This document shows positions 9,730 through 17,653 of a stretch of DNA of 64,000 nucleotides, piece by piece; position 1 is the stretch's first letter, and each line of letters opens with the position of its first letter. The notes under the pieces were generated by a model, which saw nothing but the letters and a program-made list of their open reading frames with translations, had not been told where the DNA came from and ran no database searches. The position numbers and the translations under genes were made by a program. The stretch is from assembly GCA_020724465.1 (NCBI GenBank), contig DYGX01000011.1:1-64000 (forward strand), given 5' to 3'. This DNA is from Thermoflexus sp. (lineage in GTDB: Bacteria; Chloroflexota; Anaerolineae; Aggregatilineales; Aggregatilineaceae).

Positions 9730-10083
9730 ATGACACAATCCGAATTACTGGAAAGCCTATTCAATCAAGCAGTCCGGGCCATCCCCTACGACCTGGAACC
9801 GACCAGCATCACGATGGGCGAACTAGAGCCAGACAGCCGCGGCTCGGTCGAGTACTCCGAAGAATTCACGTTCGAGGTGGGCAAGCTCTTTGACATGTCG
9901 CTCGTCGCCGGGGGCTGGGTTGAGCTACGCCAGGAAAACGGCGAGGTCTACATCTCGGCTTTCATGGGCATCACGCGGGACGGCGATTGGGAAAAAGGCC
10001 GCATCCTGCCCGACGATACGGCGTTGCAGGGCGCTTATGACCTCGAAAAGGAAACCTGGGAATTCTGGATCGATCAGTACTGA
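9730..10083 (+). CDS. Hypothetical acidic protein, 117 aa
   Basis: Unrecognised small soluble protein, acidic (many Glu and Asp) and probably beta-rich, with the segment GGWVELRQENGEVYISAF in the middle. It has a good ribosome binding site and its own promoter with a palindromic operator, so expression is likely. It precedes the antitoxin-like gene and the primase. Small acidic element proteins of this kind can be anti-restriction proteins, and its position directly after an RM operon would fit, but I see no specific motif for that. Confidence 0.6.
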   Translation: MTQSELLESLFNQAVRAIPYDLEPTSITMGELEPDSRGSVEYSEEFTFEVGKLFDMSLVAGGWVELRQENGEVYISAFMGITRDGDWEKGRILPDDTALQGAYDLEKETWEFWIDQY

Positions 10084-10146
10084 GGTATTCGCGCTGGCCA
10101 GTTACCTGGTATACAGAGCCTTGCGTACTGATGCTAAACTATACGC

Positions 10147-10353
10147 ATGAGTCAACCCTCCAGCCAAGCAAACCCCACACTTGAAATCATCTCCTCAACC
10201 CAGCTCCAGCGCAACATTGGCGAGACGCTGCGCCGGGTGTTCAAGGACAAACAGCACCTGATGGTCGAGCGCGACGGACTACCCGTCCTGGTCATGCTCC
10301 CGATCGCAGATTATGAAGCGCTCCGGCGCAAGGCCGAGAGCAGCACCGAATAA
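10147..10353 (+). CDS. Phd/YefM-type antitoxin, no toxin beside it
   Basis: A 68-aa protein with the Phd/YefM DNA-binding fold: ISSTQLQRNIGETLRRV, then ERDGLPVLVMLPIADYEALRR. Phd-type antitoxins bind their own operator as dimers and neutralise a toxin encoded next to them. No toxin gene follows; the next gene is a primase. It may act only as a regulator, or be an orphan. TAAACT (10135-10140, with TG one base upstream) ends six bases before the ATG and there is no ribosome binding site, which suggests a leaderless message. Confidence 0.75.
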   Translation: MSQPSSQANPTLEIISSTQLQRNIGETLRRVFKDKQHLMVERDGLPVLVMLPIADYEALRRKAESSTE

Positions 10354-10395
10354 GCCAGCTGGGGTATCAAGTAAAGCCGCACCCTGCCTATTCTG

Positions 10396-10410
10396 TATAA
10401 TGGGCTTGTG
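10396..10410 (+). promoter_or_regulatory. -10 box immediately before the primase start
   Basis: A perfect TATAAT at 10396-10401 ends six bases before the GTG start codon at 10408. Transcription would begin at or within a base or two of the start codon, giving a leaderless mRNA. No clear -35 box is visible. Confidence 0.5.
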
Positions 10411-11385
10411 AGAGGCAGGGAAAAGCGATCACCGCCCGAGCTGGACCGCGACATGTTGCGGCGCTTTGCCAGGACGTTCATCCCCCGCCAGGACTGCTAT
10501 CCCCTCCAAACCGAAGACGGACGCTACATCACCCTGCAACGTCATTTCGAGCTCGATTACATCCAAGCGCACCTCAAGGGCATGCTGACGCTTGGCGCGT
10601 ATGCGCTCGACACGCGCAGTCAGGCGCGCTGGCTGTGCCTGGACGCCGACACACCCGAGCAGTGGACGGAACTACTCAAAATGACCCGAGACCTCGAGCA
10701 AGACGGCGTCACGGCGTATCTGGAGCCGTCGCGGCGCGGCGGTCATCTGTGGCTGTTCTTCTCCCCCACCCCCGGCGCGAGGGTGCGCCAGTTTGGCCAG
10801 ACTCTGCTGGGCCGCTACGACCTGGCAGGCATCGAGCTGTTCCCCAAGCAAGCCGAGCTCAAGACCGGCCCCGGCTCGCTGGTGCGCCTCCCCCTGGGGC
10901 GCCACCGCCTGACTGGCCAGCGCTACCACTTTGTCACCCCGGATGGCGACCCCATCGCGCCCACCGTGCGCGCCCAGGTACGCCTGCTGTCCTCGCCTCA
11001 GCTCGTGCCCCCGGCCTACATCCGAGACGTGACCGCGGAAGAATCCGACCGGGCTGAGCTGCCGGATAAGCCACTTTTCCCGGACGCCAGACCGCACCCA
11101 CCAGGCGCTACTCTTTCCGAGCGCTTGAAGAACGCCATCAGCGTCTACGACTTCGTCAGGCGCTACGTAGATCTGGACGAGCGCGCCACCGGCTTCTGCC
11201 CGTTCCATGACGACCAGCGCCGGAGCTTCGGCGTTAACCGCGAGCAAAACTTCTGGCACTGTTGGGCCGGCTGTGGCGGTGGGAGCCTGATTGACTTCTG
11301 GATGAAGTGGCGCGAGCGCGAAGGACTGGATGCCAGCTTCGGGGCGACCCTCAAGGCGCTGGCGGACATGCTTCTGCCGCGCTGA
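10408..11385 (+). CDS. AEP-type primase-polymerase fused to a CHC2 zinc finger
   Basis: Replication primase of the element. The N-terminal archaeo-eukaryotic primase domain shows the metal-binding DAD at 79-81, the SRRGGHLWLFF motif at 108-118 with H113, and the RLPLGRHRLTG region at 160-170 typical of this group. The C-terminal part (about 240-300) is a CHC2 zinc finger, as found in bacterial DnaG, with C264, H267, C285 and C289. Combining an archaeal-type catalytic domain with a bacterial-type zinc finger is known from plasmid and phage primases. The GTG start is inferred; the frame has no ribosome binding site but a TATAAT six bases upstream. Followed by the parA module after 150 bases. 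Confidence 0.8.
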   Translation: MRGREKRSPPELDRDMLRRFARTFIPRQDCYPLQTEDGRYITLQRHFELDYIQAHLKGMLTLGAYALDTRSQARWLCLDADTPEQWTELLKMTRDLEQDGVTAYLEPSRRGGHLWLFFSPTPGARVRQFGQTLLGRYDLAGIELFPKQAELKTGPGSLVRLPLGRHRLTGQRYHFVTPDGDPIAPTVRAQVRLLSSPQLVPPAYIRDVTAEESDRAELPDKPLFPDARPHPPGATLSERLKNAISVYDFVRRYVDLDERATGFCPFHDDQRRSFGVNREQNFWHCWAGCGGGSLIDFWMKWREREGLDASFGATLKALADMLLPR

Positions 11386-11535
11386 GATGGGCCAAAATCG
11401 GCGCGGGCCGCCTCCCATCAGCTGGGAATTCCTACTTGAAACCCCGCCCCGGTTGTGGGCATACTGCCTTTGACACAAATCCAGGTTTTGTGGAAATCAC
11501 CGCTCACCCGGTTTTCCGCATGCTGAAAGGAAGCG

Positions 11536-12285
11536 ATGACCATCTCAGTCGCCTCGCAAAAAGGCGGGGTCGGAAAAACAACCACGTCCATCACCCTGGC
11601 GGCAGGATTGGGCCGGCAAGGCAAGCGCGTTCTCCTCATAGACATCGACTCCCAGGCAAATTCGTCGAAGGTCCTGCTGGCGGATTACCCCCAGATTTCC
11701 AAAGACAACACGATTTTCGCGACCATTCTGGAGCGCAAGCCGCTGCCAGTGCACCCCACCGCCATCCCCGGTGTGGACCTGGTGCCCTCGCACATTCTGC
11801 TGTCCAACACCGACATCGAGCTGACCACCGCCAAGGACCACCGCGAGGCGCGCCTGAAGGCGCAGCTGGACCCAATTGCCGGCCAGTACGATCACGTCAT
11901 CATCGACTGCCCGCCGACGCTCTCCTGGCTGACGATCAACGCCTTCACGGCGTCCGACAAGGTGCTGGTGGTCGTCTCCCCCGGCTACTTCGAGCTCGAC
12001 AGCATCAACCAGATCAACAAGACGCTCCATGAGGTCAAGGAGTACTTCAATCCGTCGCTGGAGCTGCTCGGGTACCTCTTCACCATGAGCGACTCGACCA
12101 TCAACAGCCGCACCTCACTCCAAATCCTGCGCCAGTCTTACACCAGCCAGGTCTTCAACACCATCATCCCGCGCAACACTGACATCCGCGACGCGCACTT
12201 CAACAAGACCGACATCTTCAACTACAACCCCCATGCCCTGTCGGCCAAAGCCTACCAAAGCCTGCTTGAGGAGATTCGCCTATGA
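11536..12285 (+). CDS. parA: ParA/Soj-type partition ATPase
   Basis: Walker-type ATPase that positions plasmid or element DNA together with a DNA-binding partner. The deviant Walker A motif KGGVGKTT lies at 9-16; DIDSQANSS near 36-44 and IIDCPPTLSWL near 123-133 are the other ATPase motifs. At 249 aa without an N-terminal DNA-binding domain it belongs to the short, Soj-like type. AGGAAG lies a few bases before the ATG. It overlaps the next gene by ATGA (12282-12285), and that gene is probably its partner. Confidence 0.92.
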   Translation: MTISVASQKGGVGKTTTSITLAAGLGRQGKRVLLIDIDSQANSSKVLLADYPQISKDNTIFATILERKPLPVHPTAIPGVDLVPSHILLSNTDIELTTAKDHREARLKAQLDPIAGQYDHVIIDCPPTLSWLTINAFTASDKVLVVVSPGYFELDSINQINKTLHEVKEYFNPSLELLGYLFTMSDSTINSRTSLQILRQSYTSQVFNTIIPRNTDIRDAHFNKTDIFNYNPHALSAKAYQSLLEEIRL

Positions 12286-12734
12286 AAAAGACGCTCGATA
12301 CCAGCTCGATCCTCAATGAGCTGCAGGAAGGCTCGGCCTTCTTTCGCAGTACTTCTCCTCAACAGTCACCAGCCACTGTGCCGGAGCAACCTTCCACCGA
12401 CCGTAGCACTCCCAAGCCTACGCCTACTAAATTCACCAAGGAAACCCAAAACCGAACGGTCGAACGGTTCGACCGAACGGACACTCCGAACGATTCGCCT
12501 GAGATCTCACCCTCAACCAGTGCGGTGCTGACCGCCATCGACGACCCTCAGCCGGCTAACAAGCGACGGACCGAGCGCTACAGCTTTGAGATCTACACCG
12601 ATCAAAAGGAAACGATTGACGACGCGAAATACCTGTACTACAAGAAGACCGGCCGGAAGGTGTCCTCCAGCGAGCTGATGCGTGACGCGCTGGACCTGTT
12701 TCTGGCCCGGCTGATGGAGAAACTCGAGGCGTAA
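12282..12734 (+). CDS. Probable ParA partner, ribbon-helix-helix-like DNA-binding protein
   Basis: A 150-aa protein with a long, low-complexity, Pro/Thr/Ser-rich and probably disordered N-terminal region (about 1-92) and a folded C-terminal part (about 95-150). The C-terminal RYSFEIYTDQKETIDDAKYL followed by SSSELMRDALDLFLARL reads as a strand followed by two helices, like ribbon-helix-helix proteins. A disordered arm that stimulates a ParA ATPase plus an RHH domain is the plan of ParG-type centromere-binding proteins; I infer that role from the fold and the overlap with parA. It contains an unusual 19-base palindrome in its own coding sequence. Its TAA overlaps the next ATG (TAATG). Confidence 0.7.
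   Translation: MKKTLDTSSILNELQEGSAFFRSTSPQQSPATVPEQPSTDRSTPKPTPTKFTKETQNRTVERFDRTDTPNDSPEISPSTSAVLTAIDDPQPANKRRTERYSFEIYTDQKETIDDAKYLYYKKTGRKVSSSELMRDALDLFLARLMEKLEA
12452..12480. repeat. 19-base palindrome in a cluster of cgaacgg repeats
   Basis: Arms cggtcgaac (12457-12465) and gttcgaccg (12467-12475) form a perfect palindrome around one central base. Copies of cgaacgg occur at 12453-12459, 12461-12467 and 12474-12480, and a near copy follows at about 12488. The repeat lies inside the coding region of the predicted ParA partner, so it may be a partition site or an operator. Confidence 0.5.
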
Positions 12735-13111
12735 TGGAGCACATCGGCGGCGCGCTGGCCAAGTACGAGCAGATCATCCTGGAAGGGTTTGACCCTATCT
12801 CCGCGCATGGCTTCACCCAGGTGCCCAACGTCGTGCTGCGCGACGCCAGTCTGTCGCCCGGCGCCAAGCTCTGCTATGCGATGCTCTTGAGCTACGCTTG
12901 GCAAAAGGACAGCTGCTTTCCGGGCCAGGAAGCGCTCGCTAAGGACCTCGGTATCTCCAAGCGCTCGACCGTGCGCTTCATGAAAGAGCTTGAGAAGTCC
13001 GGCTACCTGGAAAAGAAGCGCAGGGGGCTGGGACGCACCAACGTCTACACCCTGCGCAGCCGGGTCGAGAAGGCCAAAGTACGGCACAAACGGTCGGGCT
13101 ACCAGGCTTGA
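12734..13111 (+). CDS. Helix-turn-helix replication initiator-like protein
   Basis: A 125-aa protein with a winged helix-turn-helix of the HTH_36/replication type: VPNVVLRDASLSPGAKLCY, then FPGQEALAKDLGISKRSTV as recognition helix region, then LEKSGYLEKKRRGLGRTNVY as wing. Proteins of this family initiate plasmid or phage replication or act as repressors. The start overlaps the stop of the preceding gene. Two tandem 21-base palindromic repeats begin at its stop codon and an AT-rich segment follows, which fits binding of this protein to an adjacent origin. Basic C terminus. Confidence 0.75.
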   Translation: MEHIGGALAKYEQIILEGFDPISAHGFTQVPNVVLRDASLSPGAKLCYAMLLSYAWQKDSCFPGQEALAKDLGISKRSTVRFMKELEKSGYLEKKRRGLGRTNVYTLRSRVEKAKVRHKRSGYQA

Positions 13112-13153
13112 AGTGCCAAATTGGCACTTCTGGAAGTGACAGATTGGCACTTC
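13110..13153. repeat. Two tandem 21-base palindromic repeats
   Basis: The first copy (13110-13130) is a perfect palindrome with arms gaagtgccaa and ttggcacttc around one base, overlapping the stop codon of the HTH gene. The second copy (13133-13153) starts 23 bases later, about two helical turns, and differs mainly in its left arm (gaagtgacag). The spacing puts both on the same face of DNA, as for iterons or operators. A role as transcription terminator is less likely because no T tract follows. Confidence 0.6.
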
Positions 13154-13726
13154 CCTTATATGGAAGAAGAATACGAAGAGAGAAGAATATTAAGTGGGGG
13201 ATTTTCATTTTCTTTTTCGGCGAATAGGCTGGCGCTTGTTTCAGCGTCCCTTCCGGTACCCCCGCCACCGAAGTGGCGGGCCTTACGCGGGAGCGGAATT
13301 TAGCGCCAGCACGTTGTCGCCCTTCTCAGGCAGGGTGTTCGCTTCACCGGCTGGATGGACGCCCAGAGGGGACGCCCATCGCCAGCTGCGCTCCACCCCA
13401 CCATCGGCGGGCGACCCCCCGTCGGCCTTCTGCACGTGGCGGCGCCGCGTTGGAAGCCCGACCGCCCCGGTCGCCGCCGCTGTTCACCAGAGATTGAGCA
13501 CTTGAAAGATGAGCCTGGTGGAGTAGTCTCGCAGGTGAGCAGGAGCGGGCGGCGTCGGACGCGGGGGGCTGACGAACAAGCGGCCAGCCCCCACGCTCGC
13601 CCAGGGCGGTCGGCCTTGCAGGCCGACGGGGGAGTGCAGCGACGGGTTTGCGCATGCCGACGAGACGCGTTATCGAGCGTTCGGGAAGGGTAGAAAAGCG
13701 GCCTGCCGTCCGGTACACTGAGGACT
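13112..13726. other. Gene-free region, candidate replication origin
   Basis: No supported gene in about 615 bases. It begins with the tandem palindromes, continues with a purine-rich, AT-rich segment (about 13154-13220, unlike the GC-rich surroundings), then a GC-rich region with several inverted repeats: arms cccgccac and gtggcggg (13261-13280, loop cgaa), arms gtcggcct and aggccgac (13609-13627, loop tgc), and long-distance arms of 13 bases (13416-13428 with 13620-13632) and 10 bases (13458-13467 with 13604-13613). Repeats plus an AT-rich unwinding-like stretch beside a Rep-like gene resemble an origin; the nested long-range arms could also be part of a transfer origin or a structured RNA. 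Confidence 0.45.
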
Positions 13727-14632
13727 ATGGAATTATTTCCACTTAAGCGAGCGCCCACCCAGGCCCGGCGACCGGACCGGCCCACGCCGATGAAGCTGAC
13801 CGAGCGTGACAGCCGGATGCTCGAGGCGGTGCACGCCTTCGACGGTGTGTTGGGCGACTACCAGATTCGCCGGCTGTTTTTCACCGGCGAGCGCCAGGCA
13901 CGACTGCGGTTGAGCTTACTGTTTCAGCACGGGTATCTGGCCAAGCCGAGCCGCACGCAGCGAGCGAGCTTGCCGTGCATGGTCTACTGGCTCGGCAAGC
14001 GGGGAGCGGCGCACGTAGCGGGCTTACATGGCCAGACACTGCGCGAGTTTGCCTACCGGCGCGAGCCGCGCTGGGCGCAGATGGCCCACGACCTGGGAGT
14101 CAACGACTTCCGGATGGACGTGATGGAAGCGTCGGAGGAAATCGCCGACGTTTCACTCGAGCAGTGGATTCCCGAAGGTGAGTTCTGGGCGCACCCAGAC
14201 AAAGTAGAGTACAAGCAGGCCAACGGCACGAAAGCCCGGCGCCTGGTGCGGCCTGACGGCTTCTTTGTGATTTGCAAGGGCAAGCACCAGTCACGACTGC
14301 TGTTGGAAATCGACTGCGCGACCGAGGACAACCCGCGCTTTGCGCGCGAGAAGGTGCGGCCCGGCGTGGCGTATCTGCGCAGTGAGGCGTACAAGCAGCG
14401 GTTTGGGTACCAGTCCGGGCGCTGGCTGGTGGTGACCACCGGCGAGCGGCGGCTGCGCAATATGAAACGGCAAACGGAGCTCGCGGTGGGTAGAGACGCG
14501 CAGGTGTTTTGGTTCACCACCGCCGACAAAATCACCCCGCAAAGCGTCCTCACCGCCCCAATTTGGCTTCGCGGGGGTGACGGGCGACCCTTGGCTCTCT
14601 TGCCAAACTCTCACCGTATTTTCGGGCTTTAA
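13727..14632 (+). CDS. Replic_Relax family protein (first copy)
   Basis: Replication-relaxation family protein, 301 aa. The N-terminal part is a winged-helix region: LTERDSRMLEAVHAFDGVLG, then QIRRLFFTGERQARLRLSLL, then FQHGYLAKPSR. The middle and C-terminal part contains VRPDGFFVI, LLLEIDCATED, FAREKVR and VFWFTTADKI, a pattern resembling a nuclease-like core with D and E in the expected strands. The biochemical function of the family is not well established; members occur on plasmids and conjugative elements next to TraG-type ATPases, as here. TACACT ends seven bases before the ATG and no ribosome binding site is present. A second, divergent copy lies at 17654-18535. Confidence 0.8.
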   Translation: MELFPLKRAPTQARRPDRPTPMKLTERDSRMLEAVHAFDGVLGDYQIRRLFFTGERQARLRLSLLFQHGYLAKPSRTQRASLPCMVYWLGKRGAAHVAGLHGQTLREFAYRREPRWAQMAHDLGVNDFRMDVMEASEEIADVSLEQWIPEGEFWAHPDKVEYKQANGTKARRLVRPDGFFVICKGKHQSRLLLEIDCATEDNPRFAREKVRPGVAYLRSEAYKQRFGYQSGRWLVVTTGERRLRNMKRQTELAVGRDAQVFWFTTADKITPQSVLTAPIWLRGGDGRPLALLPNSHRIFGL

Positions 14633-14932
14633 CGCGCCCGCGACTGCTATGCTGAGCACGGCACCGCACCGGTGGCCGGTGTGGGGGCCATCACCGTCGC
14701 GGAGCCCAGTCCTTGCTCCGTTCTGAAGGCAAGAGACCGGAGCTTTGGCGCCCGGCCTAGACGCCGACGTTGGAGACCTCCCGCAAGGCCAGGCCGCCTT
14801 GCCCTCCAATGGGGACTGACTCCGCACGGTCTCCCTGCGCAGTGGCGCCGAGTTTCCCCGGATATGATTTCGTTATATAACTACGTCAGCTTACCGAGTT
14901 AACGTTTACTTCTTTCACAACTGAGGTCTAAA
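14633..14932. other. Gene-free stretch before the first TraG-type ATPase
   Basis: About 300 bases with no supported frame. The first two thirds are GC-rich with short local inverted repeats; the last 70 bases are AT-rich (a TTATATAA-like segment near 14873) and end in GAGGT a few bases before the next ATG, so the ATPase promoter is probably here. No clear -35/-10 pair can be fixed. Confidence 0.4.
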
Positions 14933-17644
14933 ATGCCTTACCACAGTGACGACGATCCCCTGGTGGAAACGCTCAACAGCGCTGTCTGGCATGTCATTGG
15001 CGTGGGGATTGGCATCGTGCTCGCCGTGTTTGTCTTTGTCTGGCAGAAGGTCACGGGCCGGCAGACATCGCCGCAAACACTCGAAGGGGAAGTGCCCGTA
15101 CAAGCCCCGCCTTCCGAAAAGGATGTTGCGCGTGACAACTCAGTGCTTGTCTACGGGCTCATCCTGGGCGGTGGGTTTCTCATTCTTCTGGGACTCCTGA
15201 CTCAAAGAGACTTTCAGTGGCTGTTTTTCGCTGGCGGCTTAGTGAGCCTCGGCGCGGCTATCTGGATCGACCAGAGCACGCCATCAACGCCAGCGACCAC
15301 GCGATCGACCACGCAAGCGGTCGCGCCGGCCCATGAGCCGCTGGCCGTGCCCCGCCGCTACCGGATTGTGCTGCCCAAGGGCGCGAGCTTCGAGCCCGAG
15401 CCGGCGCGCAAGCTGATGGAATATCTGCTGCGCACCTCCGTCCATCTGGCGCTGCAGATTGTGGCCGAGCACCAGAGCATCCACTGGGAAATCACCGACT
15501 GGCGCACCAACGCACATCCGGAATATGTGCGCCGGGCGGTCCACACCCATTACCCCAAAGCCGAAGTCGAGTGGTTTGAGGACGAAGAAGGGGAGGAGGC
15601 GTACCCGTACTACCGCTACGTGATTTTCTACCAGCAGGCGGCGGAGTTCGTCTGGCCGATTAAGCACGTCGAAGACCTCAGGAGCTTCGACCCGCTGGCG
15701 GCCATCACCCAGGCGATGGCCGACCTCCAGCCAGGGGAGCGGATGACCTACACTCTCGCGCTCTCGACGGGGGCCGACTATGCCTACAACCTCGGCGAGA
15801 AGCTGATTACCGCCAGCCCGGTCAATCCGCTGGAGTTTGTGACGCCCGCCAGTTTGCACAAGCTGGTGGGTCTGGCCAGCATGCGCCCCGAGCGCGTCGA
15901 TCGCTACGTACCCGCTGACCAGGCACTGGCGCGCGCCAAGCTCAACCGCCCGCTGGTGCAGTGCTTTCTGTCGGTCATGATTGACAGTCCGTCGCCCGAG
16001 CGCGTGCAAATCCTGGCGGCGGTAGACAGCCAGATCTGGCAGTTCGTGCGCGAGCCGTACAACGCGCTGGTGTGGGACGAGGAGCCGTGGCCGAGCTCCA
16101 TCCGGCGCATTGACACACCGGACCAGGCGCAGCGCTACAATCCCCTGTCGCTGATTTACCAGTGGGCCTCCGGCGCCAGCGAGCGGTGGCGGCGCACGCG
16201 GCTGATACTCTCCCCGGAGGAGCTCGCCGCGCTGTGGCACCTGCCGCACCAGGGCTTTGCCGCCCGGGAAATCCAGTGGATCGATGAGACCAATGTGGCG
16301 GTTCCGACCAGCGCCGTGCACGACCTGCCCGGTGCGGTGATTGGCGTCAACGTGCACGCCGGGCAGCAAACGCCGGTTGTCCTCTCGGACGCCGACCGCG
16401 CCCAGCACGTCTACATCGTCGGCAAGACCGGTGTGGGCAAATCGACTACGCTGCACCACATCATCACCCAGGACATCCAGGCCGGGGAAGGGGTGGGGGT
16501 GATTGACCCGCACGGCAGCCTGGTGCGGGCGATTCTCCGCAGCAGCATCCCGCCTGAGCGGGAGGACGACGTGGTGCTGGTGGACTTCGCGCAGACCGAC
16601 TATCCGGCGCCGCTCAATCCGTTCGCCGTGCCGGCAGGCGTGCCGCGCGACACGGCGGTCAGCCAGGTGATGGGACTGCTGAAGAAAATCTACGCCGAGG
16701 ACTGGAGCCGCACGCGCATGGAGAACCTGCTCTACAGCGCGCTGGTGGCGCTGATGGACGAGCAGCACGCCACCCCACGCGATATTTCCCGCATCATGAT
16801 GGACCCCGAGTACCGCACCGGACTCTTGCAGCACGTCAAGGACCCGGTCGCGCTGGAATACTGGTGGGACGAGTATGACCGGATGAGCGAGGCGATGCAG
16901 GCGCAGGTGCGCGAGCCGGTGCTCAACCGCATCCGCATCTTCTACCGCAACCGCGCGGTGCGCAACATGGTCTGCCACCCGCACCGCCTGGACTTCAAAG
17001 CCATTCTGGATGAGGGCAAGATTTTTCTAGCCAACCTTAACAGCGACGAGACGCGCAGCGAGCAGGCCAACCTCGGCGCGATGCTGATCACCGACTTCCA
17101 GATGGCGGCCATGACCCGCCGCGTTGACGAGAACGCGGCGATTCAACCGTTTTACCTGTTTGTCGAGGAAGTGCAGCAGTTCGTGACGACCGCCTTGCCG
17201 GTGGTGTTCTCCGAAGCGCGAAAATTCGGTCTGAGCCTGGCGGTGGCCAACCAGTACCTGGGGCAGCTCAAGGGCAGCACGTTGGAGGCGATTCTGGGCA
17301 ACGCCGGAGCGGCCATCCTGTTTGCCTGTGGCCCGGAGGACGCGCGGGCGCTCTCAGGCTACCTCAAGCCCAGCCTCACACCCGACCACCTGATGAGCTT
17401 CGACCGCTTCCAGGCGGCGGTCAAAATGCAGGTAGGCGGCAAGAGCGTGCCGGCCTTTACCATCCAGACGCTGCCCCCGCTTGAGGAGCCGCCGGACGCC
17501 GGCGAGCGGGAGGCGCGCATCCGGGAAAAGTCCATCCAGAACTACACGCCCTGGTCGCGGCAGGAAGTCGAGGCGTGGCTGGAAGCGCGCTACGAAAAGC
17601 GATTGCCCCAGCGACCGCGCGGCACGGTCTCGGATTTTGACTAA
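14933..17644 (+). CDS. Membrane-anchored TraG/VirD4-type DNA transfer ATPase (first copy)
   Basis: Predicted coupling-protein-like ATPase of 903 aa. Hydrophobic segments at about 20-38, 72-90 and 95-112 anchor it in the membrane. Next comes a domain (about 140-420) shared with the ATPase at 33041-35161, then the RecA-like motor: Walker A GKTGVGKS at 497-504, VIDPHGSLV, a Walker B region LFVEEVQQF with E745-E746, and VANQYLGQLKG. The family pumps DNA through a membrane in conjugation; here that is inference. It is flanked by the two Replic_Relax genes, ten bases before the second, which suggests one functional unit. GAGGT precedes the ATG. Confidence 0.85.
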   Translation: MPYHSDDDPLVETLNSAVWHVIGVGIGIVLAVFVFVWQKVTGRQTSPQTLEGEVPVQAPPSEKDVARDNSVLVYGLILGGGFLILLGLLTQRDFQWLFFAGGLVSLGAAIWIDQSTPSTPATTRSTTQAVAPAHEPLAVPRRYRIVLPKGASFEPEPARKLMEYLLRTSVHLALQIVAEHQSIHWEITDWRTNAHPEYVRRAVHTHYPKAEVEWFEDEEGEEAYPYYRYVIFYQQAAEFVWPIKHVEDLRSFDPLAAITQAMADLQPGERMTYTLALSTGADYAYNLGEKLITASPVNPLEFVTPASLHKLVGLASMRPERVDRYVPADQALARAKLNRPLVQCFLSVMIDSPSPERVQILAAVDSQIWQFVREPYNALVWDEEPWPSSIRRIDTPDQAQRYNPLSLIYQWASGASERWRRTRLILSPEELAALWHLPHQGFAAREIQWIDETNVAVPTSAVHDLPGAVIGVNVHAGQQTPVVLSDADRAQHVYIVGKTGVGKSTTLHHIITQDIQAGEGVGVIDPHGSLVRAILRSSIPPEREDDVVLVDFAQTDYPAPLNPFAVPAGVPRDTAVSQVMGLLKKIYAEDWSRTRMENLLYSALVALMDEQHATPRDISRIMMDPEYRTGLLQHVKDPVALEYWWDEYDRMSEAMQAQVREPVLNRIRIFYRNRAVRNMVCHPHRLDFKAILDEGKIFLANLNSDETRSEQANLGAMLITDFQMAAMTRRVDENAAIQPFYLFVEEVQQFVTTALPVVFSEARKFGLSLAVANQYLGQLKGSTLEAILGNAGAAILFACGPEDARALSGYLKPSLTPDHLMSFDRFQAAVKMQVGGKSVPAFTIQTLPPLEEPPDAGEREARIREKSIQNYTPWSRQEVEAWLEARYEKRLPQRPRGTVSDFD

Positions 17645-17653
17645 CGCCGGAGG

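Noticed and set aside
9391..9738. Minus-strand frame of 115 codons after the RM operon
   Set aside because: No ribosome binding site, runs through a clear promoter region for the opposite strand, and no recognisable domain.
11307..12032. Long open frame overlapping the primase end and parA
   Set aside because: It is the other-frame shadow of GC-rich parA; it shows no domain, while parA has all Walker motifs.
13300..13785. Open frames on both strands in the GC-rich region after the HTH gene
   Set aside because: Composition is Arg/Pro/Ala-rich without any domain, and frames on both strands are equally long, as expected by chance in GC-rich DNA.
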